From: Gammaproteobacteria bacterium
GTDB taxonomy: Bacteria > Pseudomonadota > Gammaproteobacteria > Enterobacterales > Kangiellaceae
Assembly (NCBI GenBank): GCA_013373545.1
Contig: JABXHQ010000161.1
Coordinates: 1 to 37,359 of the forward strand
Direction: 5' to 3'
DNA length: 37,359 nucleotides
Shown: positions 7,614 to 17,431 of the stretch, one piece after another
Position numbering within the stretch: the stretch's first letter is position 1
Layout: every line of letters starts with the position of its first letter
Translations under genes and position numbers: made by a program
Notes under the pieces: generated by a model
What the model saw: the letters and a program-made list of their open reading frames with translations, nothing else
The model's database searches: none
Told to the model about the DNA's origin: nothing

Positions 7614-10153
7614 TGTTGCAAGTAAAACCCTTACACAGCCTAATGCTAGCAGGCATGATTGCCATGACCTCGCAAGTATCCGCTAAGCCGGTTGAAGAAA
7701 CCTACTCACTTCGTGATCCGGGCGTAATCAATAAAGAGCGAATTATTTATTGGTTAAAAGAAAACGGTGCTTTGGCGCAAAATGCGTCGGAAGCACAAAT
7801 CGAAGCTGCTTATAGTGAGTATGTTCGCAATACTAAAGGCTATAAAGAGCCGGTTTCGATTAAAGTTTGGCGCGACAAAGCACTTAAAAATGTGCAAGCG
7901 AAGCGTAAAAGCCAAAAGAATGACGATACCACTAAAACTGTAAACGTATTGTCGGTATTAGTTGATTTCCCAGATTTGCCTCATGATGATAACCGCTTAA
8001 ATGCTAGCAGCACGCAAATGTACTATCCGAGTTATCCGGTTGAGCATTATCAGCAAATGCAATTCTCTACCAATGGCTATGAGGGTCCCAGCGGACAGAC
8101 ATTAAAGTCTGCGCATCAATATTACCAAGAAGTCTCCGGCGGCTCATTTTTCTTTAACGGCCAAACCTTTGGTTGGGTAACGGCAGACAATAATGCTGCT
8201 GAGTACGGCGGCAATGAAGGTCAAAACGACAATGATCGAGCTGTGCGTGATTTAGTTGCCGAAGCGGTGCAAAAAGCCGTGACAGCCAACAACATCGACT
8301 TGTCGGAGTTTGACATCGAAGATCCATACGATCGAGATGGTGATGGCGATGTCAACGAGCCAGATGGCTTTATCGATCACATAATGATCTACCACTCAAG
8401 TGTCGGTGAAGAAGCTGGTGGTGGTGTGCTTGGAGCCAACGCAATTTGGTCGCACCGTTGGAGCATTAATCAAACGGGTAACTTCAACACTATGGGTGTA
8501 GCCATTCAAGATGGCACCTGTAATGATGTTGATATTATGTGTAAGCGCGCGTTTGGTTACACGGTACAGCCAATCGATGCCGCAATTGGTGTTGTAGTGC
8601 ATGAGTTTGGCCATGATTTAGGTTTGCTCGATGAGTACGATATTGAGTATTCCGCAAACGGTGTCGGATCACCCGTTGGTCATTGGTCCGTAATGGGTGC
8701 TGGCGGTTGGACCGGGTCACCCGGTGGTACTAACCCAACTGGTTTCTCTCCACTCGCAACCGATTTTTTCCAAACTTATTATGGTGGTAAATGGATTAAT
8801 CAAGAAGTCTATGAATTTGAAAACTTAACCGACACAGAGATCAGCATTAACTTAGCTGAAGCGGTTGAGCATGGCGATCAGTTCACCAATCAGGTACGTA
8901 TTGACTTGCCGGGTGAGAGTTATGCGCCTTATACCGGCTCGTTTCAATATTACTCAGGTGAAGGCGATCAGTTTACCCATACCATGTCGTTTGATGTTGC
9001 AATTCCGAGTGGCAGCGCCGCTGAGCTAACCATGAAAGCGAATTGGGATATTGAAGTTGATTATGACTATGTTCAAGTATTAGTTGATGGTACCGCGATT
9101 GCGGGTAACCGTACTTTGACAAACAATCAATATTATCCTGGTATTGGTCCCTATATTACGGGTACCAGCGCTAGTATTCCCGGTGCTGAAGGTGATATCG
9201 GTTGGGTCGATACGACTTTCGACGTCACGGCTTATGCGGGTCAAACGGTTACTATCAGCATTCAATATGTGACTGATCAAGCCGTTGGTGGTTACGGATT
9301 TGTTGTGGATGATATTGCCGTGAACGTTGATGGCAGCCAAGCTTATTTTGATGGCGCTGAGACGGCTGCAGCAACTTTAAATGGATTTTCGCAAATTGAA
9401 AACCGTGAGAATGGTGGTGCCGGTTTCTACTACATCCAATTGCGTAGTCATAACGGAAACGACTCTGGCTTAGGACCATTCGGTTACGGCGCTGGTGTGA
9501 CGGTTTGGTATCGTAACGATGAATATGAAGATAATGTGGTGGGCACTCATCCAGGTTATGGCTTCATTGGAATTGTTGATGCAGACCAAAATAACCGCTC
9601 AGGCCGCGATACTTGGCAGTTAATTCGCGATGCGGCGTTCACAGTGGATGGTATTAGCGTGTTCAACGACACTAACGATTACTCGACACCAGTTCAGCCG
9701 GAATCAGGTTTAGTATTACCAGCACATGGTTTCCGCATGCAAGTCATGTCGCAAGCGGCGGATAGCTCGACGGCTACGATTGCAATTCGTCAAGTAGGCG
9801 CAGCCCCAACAGCTGATTTCACTACATCAGTGAGCGGAGCAACTGTTACATTAACCAGTCAAGCAACTGGTGGAACAGGCAGCCTCAGCTATTTATGGGA
9901 ATTTGGTGACGGCAATAGCAGCACCGATGCTAACACTTCACATACTTACTCAACGTCTGGTCAGTACGAAATTACCTTAACGGTAACTGATGAAGCGCAA
10001 AGCTCAACGGTGATCCGTAAAAATGTAAACGTAACGGTTTCGACTGGCGGTAACGGTGGCAATGGTGGTGGCAGTGGCGGTGGCGGCGGTAGCTTGCCGC
10101 TAGCAGCACTTGCTCTGTTAGTTTTGGCAAGGTTGCGCAAGCGAACCCGCTAA
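7613..10153 (+). CDS. Secreted M6-family metalloprotease with PKD domain and GlyGly-CTERM
   Basis: An 846-aa exported zinc protease of the immune-inhibitor-A (M6) family. In order: a signal peptide (about 1-24), a propeptide-like region, the peptidase domain with HEFGHDLGLLDE (H330, E331, H334), an Asp-rich calcium-type loop DRDGDGD starting near D240, a jelly-roll-like region (about 440-580), a PKD domain (about 731-806, with YLWEFGDG and HTYSTSGQY), and a glycine-rich linker. The C-terminus is a hydrophobic stretch followed by RLRKRTR. That tail is the GlyGly-CTERM sorting signal, handled by rhombosortase in Vibrio and Shewanella. Expected location is the cell surface or medium. It is the second gene of a two-gene unit and is closed by a strong terminator. 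Confidence 0.95.
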   Translation: MLQVKPLHSLMLAGMIAMTSQVSAKPVEETYSLRDPGVINKERIIYWLKENGALAQNASEAQIEAAYSEYVRNTKGYKEPVSIKVWRDKALKNVQAKRKSQKNDDTTKTVNVLSVLVDFPDLPHDDNRLNASSTQMYYPSYPVEHYQQMQFSTNGYEGPSGQTLKSAHQYYQEVSGGSFFFNGQTFGWVTADNNAAEYGGNEGQNDNDRAVRDLVAEAVQKAVTANNIDLSEFDIEDPYDRDGDGDVNEPDGFIDHIMIYHSSVGEEAGGGVLGANAIWSHRWSINQTGNFNTMGVAIQDGTCNDVDIMCKRAFGYTVQPIDAAIGVVVHEFGHDLGLLDEYDIEYSANGVGSPVGHWSVMGAGGWTGSPGGTNPTGFSPLATDFFQTYYGGKWINQEVYEFENLTDTEISINLAEAVEHGDQFTNQVRIDLPGESYAPYTGSFQYYSGEGDQFTHTMSFDVAIPSGSAAELTMKANWDIEVDYDYVQVLVDGTAIAGNRTLTNNQYYPGIGPYITGTSASIPGAEGDIGWVDTTFDVTAYAGQTVTISIQYVTDQAVGGYGFVVDDIAVNVDGSQAYFDGAETAAATLNGFSQIENRENGGAGFYYIQLRSHNGNDSGLGPFGYGAGVTVWYRNDEYEDNVVGTHPGYGFIGIVDADQNNRSGRDTWQLIRDAAFTVDGISVFNDTNDYSTPVQPESGLVLPAHGFRMQVMSQAADSSTATIAIRQVGAAPTADFTTSVSGATVTLTSQATGGTGSLSYLWEFGDGNSSTDANTSHTYSTSGQYEITLTVTDEAQSSTVIRKNVNVTVSTGGNGGNGGGSGGGGGSLPLAALALLVLARLRKRTR

Positions 10154-10166
10154 ATCCTAGCAAATT

Positions 10167-10199
10167 AAAAAAGCGCCGCTTAGTCGGCGCTTTTTTTTT
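10167..10199 (+). terminator. Rho-independent terminator after M6 protease
   Basis: The stem AAGCGCCG (10171-10178) pairs with CGGCGCTT (10185-10192) around a 6-nt loop. The stem extends as A:T pairs, and nine T residues follow. It starts 14 nt after the protease stop. The A-run on the left arm could let it act in the other direction too, but no gene arrives from that side. Confidence 0.95.
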
Positions 10200-10272
10200 A
10201 ATTCGATTTTTAACCTTTGCCATGCTTAAATGGCGCTTGATTTTTACCAGCTGACTCACGGGTTTAAGCGTC

Positions 10273-11496
10273 ATGTCGTTACCGTTATCGAATATCAAAG
10301 TACTCGATTTATCACGTGTTTTAGCGGGGCCTTGGGCTACTCAAATGCTCGCTGATTTAGGCGCAACCGTTATTAAAATAGAGCATCCCACTCGTGGTGA
10401 TGACACGCGCCACTGGGGACCGCCTAATTTACCCCCCGTTGGTCCAGGCATTGAATCTGGCTATTTTGCGAGCGCCAACCGTGGCAAGGACTCGGTGACG
10501 CTGGATATTAAAACCACGGCAGGGCAAACCATTTTGCATCAATTGCTGGCGGACTGTGATGTTTTGGTGGAAAACTTTAAAGTTGATGGGTTAAAAGCGT
10601 ATGGTTTCGATTATGCCGCTTTAGCGCAGCGTTATCCGGCACTGATATATTGTTCAATTACAGGGTTTGGTCAAACCGGTCCTTATGCCAAGCAACCCGG
10701 ATATGATGCCATTGTGCAGGCGCTGGGTGGGTTAATGAGTATTACCGGTGAGGCCGACGATAAGCCCGGCGGCGGACCGCAAAAAGTTGGCGTAGCGGTA
10801 GCCGATATTATGACCGGTATGTACGCGAGCAACGCTATTTTGGCGGCGCTACTTGAGCGACAACAATCTGGTTTAGGCCAGCACATCGATTTAAGTTTAT
10901 TGGATTGCCAAGTAGCGTGGTTAGCTAATCAGAATATGAATTATTTGCTGACCGGGGAAGCCCCGACGCGAATTGGCACGGCTCATCCCAATATTGTGCC
11001 GTATCAAACCTTTAAGACCGCCGATCAGCACCTTATGTTGGCGGTAGGTAATGATGCGCAATTTCAGCGCCTGTGCAAGGTGATCGGTAAACCACAGTGG
11101 AGCGAGCATCCGCATTTTGCGACCAATCAAGCGCGCGTGGAGCATCGCGAAGAGCTAGTGGCAAAGTTAACCCTTATCTTGCTGCAGCAGCCAGCTGCTG
11201 AGTGGTTACCGCAATTACAAAAAGCTAATATCCCTTGCGCGCCAATCAATACCTTGGCTCAAGTTGTCCAAGATCCACAAATTAAATTTCGCCAAATGTA
11301 TCGTCAGATGGTGGATGAAACGCAACGCAAGATTCCTTTTGTCGCTAATCCGATCAATTATTCCCGTACGCCAATCGCCTATACTAAGGCTGCCCCCGCG
11401 TTAGGCAATAACACTGAAAAGGTACTCAAAGCTCTGGGCTATTCGGCGGCGGCTATTGCCGAACTGCGGCAGGACGGCGTTATTGGGCATTTTTAA
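10273..11496 (+). CDS. CaiB/BaiF family class III CoA-transferase
   Basis: Cytoplasmic CoA-transferase of 407 aa, normal for the family. The N-terminus KVLDLSRVLAGPWATQMLADLGATVIKIE is the family hallmark. The catalytic aspartate is probably D178 in GVAVADIMTG, the position that carries the acyl-aspartyl intermediate in formyl-CoA transferase. GGGPQKVG precedes it and SLLDCQVAWLANQ follows. The donor and acceptor acids cannot be read from sequence; many such proteins use succinyl-CoA with a dicarboxylic or hydroxy acid. It is transcribed alone: a terminator precedes it and the chemoreceptor downstream has its own promoter. The ribosome binding site is weak. Confidence 0.93.
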   Translation: MSLPLSNIKVLDLSRVLAGPWATQMLADLGATVIKIEHPTRGDDTRHWGPPNLPPVGPGIESGYFASANRGKDSVTLDIKTTAGQTILHQLLADCDVLVENFKVDGLKAYGFDYAALAQRYPALIYCSITGFGQTGPYAKQPGYDAIVQALGGLMSITGEADDKPGGGPQKVGVAVADIMTGMYASNAILAALLERQQSGLGQHIDLSLLDCQVAWLANQNMNYLLTGEAPTRIGTAHPNIVPYQTFKTADQHLMLAVGNDAQFQRLCKVIGKPQWSEHPHFATNQARVEHREELVAKLTLILLQQPAAEWLPQLQKANIPCAPINTLAQVVQDPQIKFRQMYRQMVDETQRKIPFVANPINYSRTPIAYTKAAPALGNNTEKVLKALGYSAAAIAELRQDGVIGHF

Positions 11497-11575
11497 GTGA
11501 TAAATGTTGTCAGCCAATACTAATTTGAATTGTTTAATGCGACTAAATCCAGGCGTAAATGTGGCAATATAAAAT

Positions 11576-11602
11576 TAAAGCTTGAGACTCGCGGACCGAT
11601 AT
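11576..11602 (+). promoter_or_regulatory. Sigma-28 (FliA)-type promoter for the chemoreceptor
   Basis: TAAAGCTT (11576-11583), a spacer of exactly 11 nt, and ACCGATAT (11595-11602). The FliA consensus is TAAAGTTT-N11-GCCGATAA, so 7 of 8 and 6 of 8 positions match with ideal spacing. It sits about 41 nt before the chemoreceptor ATG, which fits a class 3 flagellar gene. Start-site mapping is lacking. Confidence 0.7.
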
Positions 11603-11643
11603 CCTATTTATAAACAGAAGAAAATAAAAATAAAGAGGATAGA

Positions 11644-13674
11644 ATGCAGGCTCGAGGTTCCCTTCAACGAAAACTTATCTTATCGGTTTCTGGCGCGCTC
11701 GCGGTTTTGTTAGCTATTGCGGGCTATTTTGTCACCGCGCAAATCGCCGCTCAAACTGAGGCGCATGTTGAGTCGGAAGCCGCTTCGCTTCTGGAAGTGA
11801 AAGCACAAGAGGTGACCAGCTTCTTTACCGAGCGCGCTCGGGTACCCTTGACCTTTTTTAACAATCCGGCTGTTCTCGAGTGGCTAGATAATCACCGCAG
11901 TCGCGGCGCCAACTTAGATAATGATCCCAGCTATCAAGCTATGTTGCAGGCTTTTCGTGAAATAGTGAGTGCGGATCCGACGATCAAGTCGATTTTCGTA
12001 GGCTCGGCACAAACTTACGAGTACTTTTACGAACAAGGACGGGTTGGAGTGGCAACGGAAGGGGCCGATGCTGGCGATGCCAGCAAAGGTTACTTTACCA
12101 ATAAGCGGCCTTGGTGGCAGCAAGCATTAGCTCAAGACCGTTTGTACTTAACCTCGCCGCAAGTTGACGCTACCGATAAAACAGTATCGTCGGTATTACA
12201 AATGACGGTTTATCATAAAAGCGGGCGACTTGCTGGCGTAGCCGGTGTTGATATTTTAATTACCACGGTTGCCGACTTAATGGCGAAAATTCGATTTCAA
12301 GATCAAGGTCGTGCTTTTTTAATTAATGAGCAGCAAGAAATTGTTTATTTTCCATCGGACGCTAATTCACTCGAGCTTAATCAACCGTTAGCAGAAATCG
12401 ATCAAGCTTTTAGTGCTACCCAAGGTTTTTCTGAGTTAGCTCGAGCCATCAGTCAATCCCCGCGTGGCCGCGATCATTTAGTGACACTCGATGGAATTGA
12501 GTACCGAGTGTTTTATGTTCCGGTGCGCGCTGAAGTGCCTTATATCAATTGGACTTTGGGTGTGCTAATTCCGCAGGCCGTGATCAGCGAACCGATTGAG
12601 CAAGCGGTATGGTTCTCGGTTTCGGTGATTGTGCTGATCATTGTAGCGCTGTCGCTGATTACTTGGTTAATCAGTTTGAAAATAGTCCACCCGGTAAAAG
12701 CTATCGCTGATGCCATGTCCGATATTGCCCATGGCGACGGCGATTTAACGCGGCGACTAACCATAGTTTCGAATGATGAAGTAGGCGACGTTGCGCGAGA
12801 ATTTAATCGATTTGTTGATCGAATCCAGGCGCTGATTTCTGAAGCGACTGATAATTCAGAAAAGGTGAGTCAAACCGCTGATAGGGTGTCGGATGCGGCT
12901 TCCAAACTGAATCAAGAAGTCGTGCAAGAGCGCGGCCAAATGGATAAAGTTGCTGCCTCGGTCAGTCAAATGATGAGTGTGAGTCACTCGATTGGTCAAC
13001 ATGTTAACGAAGCCAATTCTGTGGTAGAAAAAGTTAGCGACTCGGTTAATATTGTTTCGCAAAACTCGCTGAATACTCAACGTGTCATTGCGGAAGTCTC
13101 CCATTCTATTTCAAAAGCTCGCGAAGCCGCGCAAGCGTTGAATGACGATGTTGGCGAAATTGGAGCGGTGCTTGATGTGATTAAAAATATTGCCGAGCAG
13201 ACTAATCTATTAGCTTTAAACGCCGCGATTGAAGCTGCAAGAGCCGGTGAGCAGGGACGGGGTTTTGCGGTGGTTGCGGACGAAGTTCGGGTGTTAGCAA
13301 CACGCACGCAAGAGTCAACCGACCACATTCAAAAGACCATAGAGAAGCTTCAATCAGGTGCTGCGCAAGTTAAGTCATCAATGGAACAAAGTGATGAAAT
13401 GAGCGATGAAGGCGTTCAACAAGTTGAGCAAGTGTTGGCGGCGATTGAGCAAATTAACAGTGCCGTCACGCAAGTGAATCAAGTTAATCGAACGATTTCC
13501 GATGCAACCCTCGAGCAAGATCAAATTGCCACAACCATTGATAATAATCTTAGTGCGATCCATCGTTTGACTGAACTAATGGTCGAGCATTCTGGTGCGA
13601 TGGATAACGATTCAAATCAGTTGAATGCATTATCCAGTGAACTACAAAAAATTGTTCATCAATTTAAGATTTAA
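11644..13674 (+). CDS. Methyl-accepting chemotaxis protein with dCache-type sensor
   Basis: A 676-aa transmembrane chemoreceptor. TM1 spans about residues 11-34, a periplasmic double-Cache-like sensor about 35-318, TM2 about 321-345 and HAMP about 346-400 ([25 protein letters not shown]). The cytoplasmic coiled coil has the conserved hairpin tip starting at E518 ([20 protein letters not shown]). It signals through CheW/CheA to the flagellar motor. The ligand is unknown; dCache sensors often bind amino acids or other small metabolites. There is no C-terminal NWETF-type tether. The SD GAGG is about 6 nt before the ATG and a sigma-28-like promoter lies upstream. A shared terminator follows. Confidence 0.96.
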   Translation: MQARGSLQRKLILSVSGALAVLLAIAGYFVTAQIAAQTEAHVESEAASLLEVKAQEVTSFFTERARVPLTFFNNPAVLEWLDNHRSRGANLDNDPSYQAMLQAFREIVSADPTIKSIFVGSAQTYEYFYEQGRVGVATEGADAGDASKGYFTNKRPWWQQALAQDRLYLTSPQVDATDKTVSSVLQMTVYHKSGRLAGVAGVDILITTVADLMAKIRFQDQGRAFLINEQQEIVYFPSDANSLELNQPLAEIDQAFSATQGFSELARAISQSPRGRDHLVTLDGIEYRVFYVPVRAEVPYINWTLGVLIPQAVISEPIEQAVWFSVSVIVLIIVALSLITWLISLKIVHPVKAIADAMSDIAHGDGDLTRRLTIVSNDEVGDVAREFNRFVDRIQALISEATDNSEKVSQTADRVSDAASKLNQEVVQERGQMDKVAASVSQMMSVSHSIGQHVNEANSVVEKVSDSVNIVSQNSLNTQRVIAEVSHSISKAREAAQALNDDVGEIGAVLDVIKNIAEQTNLLALNAAIEAARAGEQGRGFAVVADEVRVLATRTQESTDHIQKTIEKLQSGAAQVKSSMEQSDEMSDEGVQQVEQVLAAIEQINSAVTQVNQVNRTISDATLEQDQIATTIDNNLSAIHRLTELMVEHSGAMDNDSNQLNALSSELQKIVHQFKI

Positions 13675-13706
13675 CTGGGTATCAAGTCGTTTTTAATGTC
13701 ACTATC

Positions 13707-13732
13707 AAAAAGCCGGCGAGTGCCGGCTTTTT
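13707..13732. terminator. Bidirectional rho-independent terminator
   Basis: A perfect hairpin: AAAAAGCCGGC (13707-13717), loop GAGT, GCCGGCTTTTT (13722-13732). With A-tract and T-tract on opposite arms it can stop transcription both from the chemoreceptor (+) and from the convergent PhoX-like gene (-). Confidence 0.93.
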
Positions 13733-13740
13733 TTCTTTAC

Positions 13741-15459
13741 TTACTCACCGCTTGGGTTATAAATCCAAATCATATTATTCTCATGGTTGCCAGTATCTTC
13801 ACCGATAACAACACGTCCGTCATCAAGGACTAATAAATTATCCGGGTTAGAAATGCTGTCGAGAGAACAGCGGTTACTCGCCGCCGTGCTGTCGTAAGGT
13901 CCACCAACTACTGCAGGATCCATTCGCACAACATTGTAGTCAGCCTCTAAACCGAAGCGATAGACAACACCACAGCGATTTTCTTCTAACTGAATATCGC
14001 CACTATCATCAGACATACCGCGTGCAACTTCTGACATGGCTACATACATAAACGGAACTGTTTTGTTCGCAGCGCCTTTGTAATTAATAATGATGCCTTC
14101 CATTTTTCTAAATTCTGTAGTTGCACCTTTTGCTTGCGCTGCTTTCAGCGTTTCTAGGAATGCGTAGCGATCATCGCCTGTGCCGTTAGTCGCCCAATCA
14201 GTGATTTCTGCGTCAGCAATGTAGCTAGTAGCACCCTCTACATAGTCGGTTTCGTCGATACCGTCGTAGTCGGCAATCCAAGTCGCAATTTCCGCGTTGC
14301 TGGCACTACCCAGTTCAATCCATTCAATATCAAACCCTGCTTTGCTAACATCATTGGTTGCGTCTTGCATTAACTTGGCAGCGTATAAGGTTCCTGATGA
14401 TAAGTCGTTGGCGTTATCGGCAACAAATTTATAAAAGCCTTTATCAGTACCATCGTCGGTAAGATACACGGTTTTGCGATCGGGCATAACAACCGCATTT
14501 TCATGAGCTGAACGACCTAACGTGAAGTGCTTTACCGGAACCGGCGCAGCGGCTTCTGGTTGCGTGATCTCTACGATGTAGCCATAGTTGTAAGGATTCG
14601 GGAAAGTTCCACCTAAGTAGTCTTTTAATAGACTAACGTCAGCATAGTTAGGATAACCGGAAGTGTAGGCTGGGTTGTTCCATTGAGCTGTGTTTTCAGC
14701 TTCGTAATTCTCTTCTGAGGTGAGTGGTGTGCCCCATGGAGAAACGGAACCAAAGCAATTGATCATAGTGCCTAGCACTGCGGCGAAATTGACGTTGATA
14801 CCATCGAGGACATCCCATGTGCCATCGGCCGCTTTCGCTAGCGACAAGCGCGTCATCGATCCTGGACGATCTTCCCATGCGGTAAATAAATAGCCGGTTG
14901 AGCCATCGGCAGAAGACGGAATGAAAGCATTGAAATCGGGATCTTGTGATTGCTTTAATTCGGTGTCATTAGCAGCATTAATTATTCCACCAAGACCAAA
15001 AGGAACCGCACCGGCGAGAGTGTCATCGGCACGCCCTAATACTTGATAGCTACCTACAGCGGCTTGAGTTGTTTGGCTTTCGGCTGATTGACTGGCGGGA
15101 GCAGCGATGGCTTCAAAACGCTCGTCTAACGCATCGATATCAAGACCGGTTACGACACCGACAGCGGCATCGTTTTCCGGAGCTGGCAAATCATCTGCAG
15201 GGTGTTGAACATTAAAAAACAATTCACCATTATCGGTTTTGAATAAACCAGTGACTTCGGCGCCAACTGGAACGGTTGCGAAACGACTGAGTCGCGCCGG
15301 CTTAGTTAAATCTTGTCCGTCTTGCCCTGCTGGACCTTGCTCGCCTTGTGGACCCTGTGGTCCCAGATCGCCGTCATCAGCACAGCCGCCTAACATTAGT
15401 GCTGAAACAATCGCTACGCTTAAAGTTGCACGTGCAAAAGAAGGTTTGGTTGATTTCAT
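13741..15459 (-). CDS. PhoX/DUF839-family lipoprotein with collagen-like linker
   Basis: An exported lipoprotein of about 572 aa. The signal peptide ends in the lipobox LGGC. A short collagen-like run of Gly-X-Y triplets follows immediately (GPQGPQGEQGPAGQDGQD). The globular part has DUF839/PhoX features: GLFKTDNGELFFNVQHP near the start, RSAHENAVVMPDRKTVYLTDDG in the middle, and NPDNLLVLDDGRVVIGEDTGNHENN near the end. PhoX proteins are calcium/iron-dependent alkaline phosphatases, but many DUF839 members are uncharacterised, so phosphatase activity is inference. The start is uncertain: a GTG at 15492 and an ATG at 15471 are also in frame; I chose the one giving the shortest signal peptide. 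It lies 270 nt downstream of the di-haem lipoprotein. Confidence 0.85.
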   Translation of the reverse strand: MKSTKPSFARATLSVAIVSALMLGGCADDGDLGPQGPQGEQGPAGQDGQDLTKPARLSRFATVPVGAEVTGLFKTDNGELFFNVQHPADDLPAPENDAAVGVVTGLDIDALDERFEAIAAPASQSAESQTTQAAVGSYQVLGRADDTLAGAVPFGLGGIINAANDTELKQSQDPDFNAFIPSSADGSTGYLFTAWEDRPGSMTRLSLAKAADGTWDVLDGINVNFAAVLGTMINCFGSVSPWGTPLTSEENYEAENTAQWNNPAYTSGYPNYADVSLLKDYLGGTFPNPYNYGYIVEITQPEAAAPVPVKHFTLGRSAHENAVVMPDRKTVYLTDDGTDKGFYKFVADNANDLSSGTLYAAKLMQDATNDVSKAGFDIEWIELGSASNAEIATWIADYDGIDETDYVEGATSYIADAEITDWATNGTGDDRYAFLETLKAAQAKGATTEFRKMEGIIINYKGAANKTVPFMYVAMSEVARGMSDDSGDIQLEENRCGVVYRFGLEADYNVVRMDPAVVGGPYDSTAASNRCSLDSISNPDNLLVLDDGRVVIGEDTGNHENNMIWIYNPSGE

Positions 15460-15729
15460 TTTAATTTCCATCTTTGTTTGAGTTAATTTCACCTCGCCAC
15501 ATTAACCAATCAAGATGAAAAAAATATAACTGAATCGAGAAACTTTTATGGCTAAGTTGTTGCTGTTTTATGACGCAGCGAAACAGGTTGAAAAATATTC
15601 GATGAAAAATAACCGGCGAGAAATGGATAGTGTTATAAAATGAATAGCAGCTATTCAACCGAGTGTTGTGACTACCGGCCAATAACTAACTGACCGGTAG
15701 CGGTGACAATCTTATTATTGATAGAAGCG

Positions 15730-17367
15730 TTATTGCCAGCTAAGTCTGATGTCCCAAGATAAAACTTGTGCGTGAGGTTTGAGTGGAGCTTCCGACTCGT
15801 CAATATTTTTATGCACATTGGTTAGCGGCGTCAAGGTGGTGTCGCGACCAAAGATGTAACTTTGATGACGAACAATATGGGTATAGGCTTTATTAAGTTC
15901 CAAGGCACGCTGCGGTGTTGGAGTTATGAGCTCATACACATCGGCATTTTTGATTGCCGCGGTATTGAGTTCGCCGTCTTGATTGAACCACTTGGCAAAC
16001 ATTTCTGGATTACTACGAAATTCATTGCCGCCAGCAACACGTTTAAAATAATTCAAAATTTCGCCATCTTTCTCTGCAATTGAAGGGGCGTCAATCATGC
16101 CTTTTAAGTTAATGTATCCCCAGCCTGCGGTTCCAGTAACCTTACGCGAAAAAGCGAAGGTATGATCGATGGTGGTACCAATCGCACTATGACAGCCCAT
16201 ACAGAACATTTTTTCTTCATGAGACTGTGGGCGCAGTTCGCCATTGTAATCTTCAATAAACGCACTTATTTTCCAGCCATAACCATTTTCAAAACCTTCG
16301 TCGCCGTGGCTGACAAAGTTCGGTAGTTCTTCTTCAACTTTCTCTTTGCGCTCGCGGCGATATCGATTGTCTATGTCCGCTTGGGATAGCTCGCGGAATT
16401 TTTTCATATAACGTAATTCTTTCATTCGTGTTGGAATGCCAATCGTATTATCGTCATTTACGCCCACATAGCGCACGCTGTGCATAAATTCAGTGCCCGC
16501 CGGATATTGTTGTAGCAGCACTAAATGATCATTGGCATCACCAAAGAAATGAGTTTGTGGCAATAGTTGACGAACCGATTTATCTAATTGACCATTATTA
16601 TTAATATCGCGGCCGAGTGTTTGTTCGTTTACTTCGAAGATATCAATCATCTCGAGCTGTTTAATGGTCAGCTCAATTAACGAGAGGTTAAGTAAATAGA
16701 TTTGGCGATCAAACTGTCCATTGAGAGAACGAAAATTCTTAGGAAGCCGTATTAGCACATCATCGGTCGCGCCATTCGTTGGCCAAAATGTACTGGGCAG
16801 TGGTTTGTAGTTAAACGCTACCCAGCCGCTGCCGTCACGCGCCAAACCATTGCTGTCGAAGGCAGTTGCACCTTCGTGATAATTCTTTAGATCAGGAATA
16901 AAGCCTTGCCAACCCGACGCGATAAGCCTCGCGGGCAGCGCGCTGTAATTGTCTTCATTGATATATTGCAGAATTTGTTCATCACTGATTTTTTCATTCC
17001 ACTGACGTCGATCAACAAATAAATTCTGCCAGTGATTGGTGGTCCCAACATCGGAAAATAAATAACCACCTTGTAACCCAAAGTCGCTAAGCTGATTATA
17101 GCGATCGGCTGAATCGCTGTAGGATTGATGGCACACATAACAAGGGTTGTGCTCTTGCTCAGTAGCGGTATAGCACATTGCCGGAATAGTCGCTTCCAGG
17201 TTCAATAGCTTGTGGTTATCAAGCGCAACGCGTTGCTGCTCCAACACTGGCGGCAACAGGTTTTTAGCGACTATTCGTTCATCTTCTGTGCAGGCGCTGA
17301 GCGTAACGCCAACTAGGGCAATTAGAGCAATTAGAGCGATTGGATGCTTTGCTATCATGGGGTACAT
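15730..17367 (-). CDS. Di-haem cytochrome c-type lipoprotein
   Basis: A 545-aa predicted lipoprotein: the signal peptide ends in LSAC with C26 lipidated. It has two haem-attachment motifs, CYVCH (76-80) and CMGCH (389-393), more than 300 residues apart, which suggests two separate haem domains. After the second motif comes SAIGTTIDHTFAFSRKVTGT. I do not recognise the family by name; it does not look like MauG/CcpA peroxidase, which has two close CxxCH domains in a smaller protein. Likely periplasmic or outer-membrane redox role. It precedes the PhoX-like lipoprotein on the same strand. The hydrophobic core of the signal peptide is encoded by a 9-nt tandem repeat. Confidence 0.85.
   Translation of the reverse strand: MYPMIAKHPIALIALIALVGVTLSACTEDERIVAKNLLPPVLEQQRVALDNHKLLNLEATIPAMCYTATEQEHNPCYVCHQSYSDSADRYNQLSDFGLQGGYLFSDVGTTNHWQNLFVDRRQWNEKISDEQILQYINEDNYSALPARLIASGWQGFIPDLKNYHEGATAFDSNGLARDGSGWVAFNYKPLPSTFWPTNGATDDVLIRLPKNFRSLNGQFDRQIYLLNLSLIELTIKQLEMIDIFEVNEQTLGRDINNNGQLDKSVRQLLPQTHFFGDANDHLVLLQQYPAGTEFMHSVRYVGVNDDNTIGIPTRMKELRYMKKFRELSQADIDNRYRRERKEKVEEELPNFVSHGDEGFENGYGWKISAFIEDYNGELRPQSHEEKMFCMGCHSAIGTTIDHTFAFSRKVTGTAGWGYINLKGMIDAPSIAEKDGEILNYFKRVAGGNEFRSNPEMFAKWFNQDGELNTAAIKNADVYELITPTPQRALELNKAYTHIVRHQSYIFGRDTTLTPLTNVHKNIDESEAPLKPHAQVLSWDIRLSWQ
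17319..17345. repeat. 9-nt tandem triplication in signal-peptide coding region
   Basis: GCAATTAGA occurs twice in succession and is followed by GCGATTGGA. On the coding (-) strand this gives the repeating Ala-Leu-Ile part of the signal-peptide core of the di-haem lipoprotein. Copy changes would keep frame and alter core length by three residues per unit. Confidence 0.8.
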
Positions 17368-17431
17368 TGGACTTGTTATTTAAAAACGCTATATTAGAGA
17401 CTATTCATGACAGTTTAATTAAGCTTTTAAT

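Noticed and set aside
15672-15700. CTACCGG/CCGGTAG hairpin between the di-haem and PhoX-like genes as terminator
   Set aside because: Only 7 bp with a 15-nt loop and no T-tract on the - strand. It could be an attenuator, but evidence is thin.
15493-15729. Pho box upstream of the PhoX-like gene
   Set aside because: No pair of CTGTCAT-like 7-mers with 4-nt spacing was found by eye, so phosphate control is not supported.
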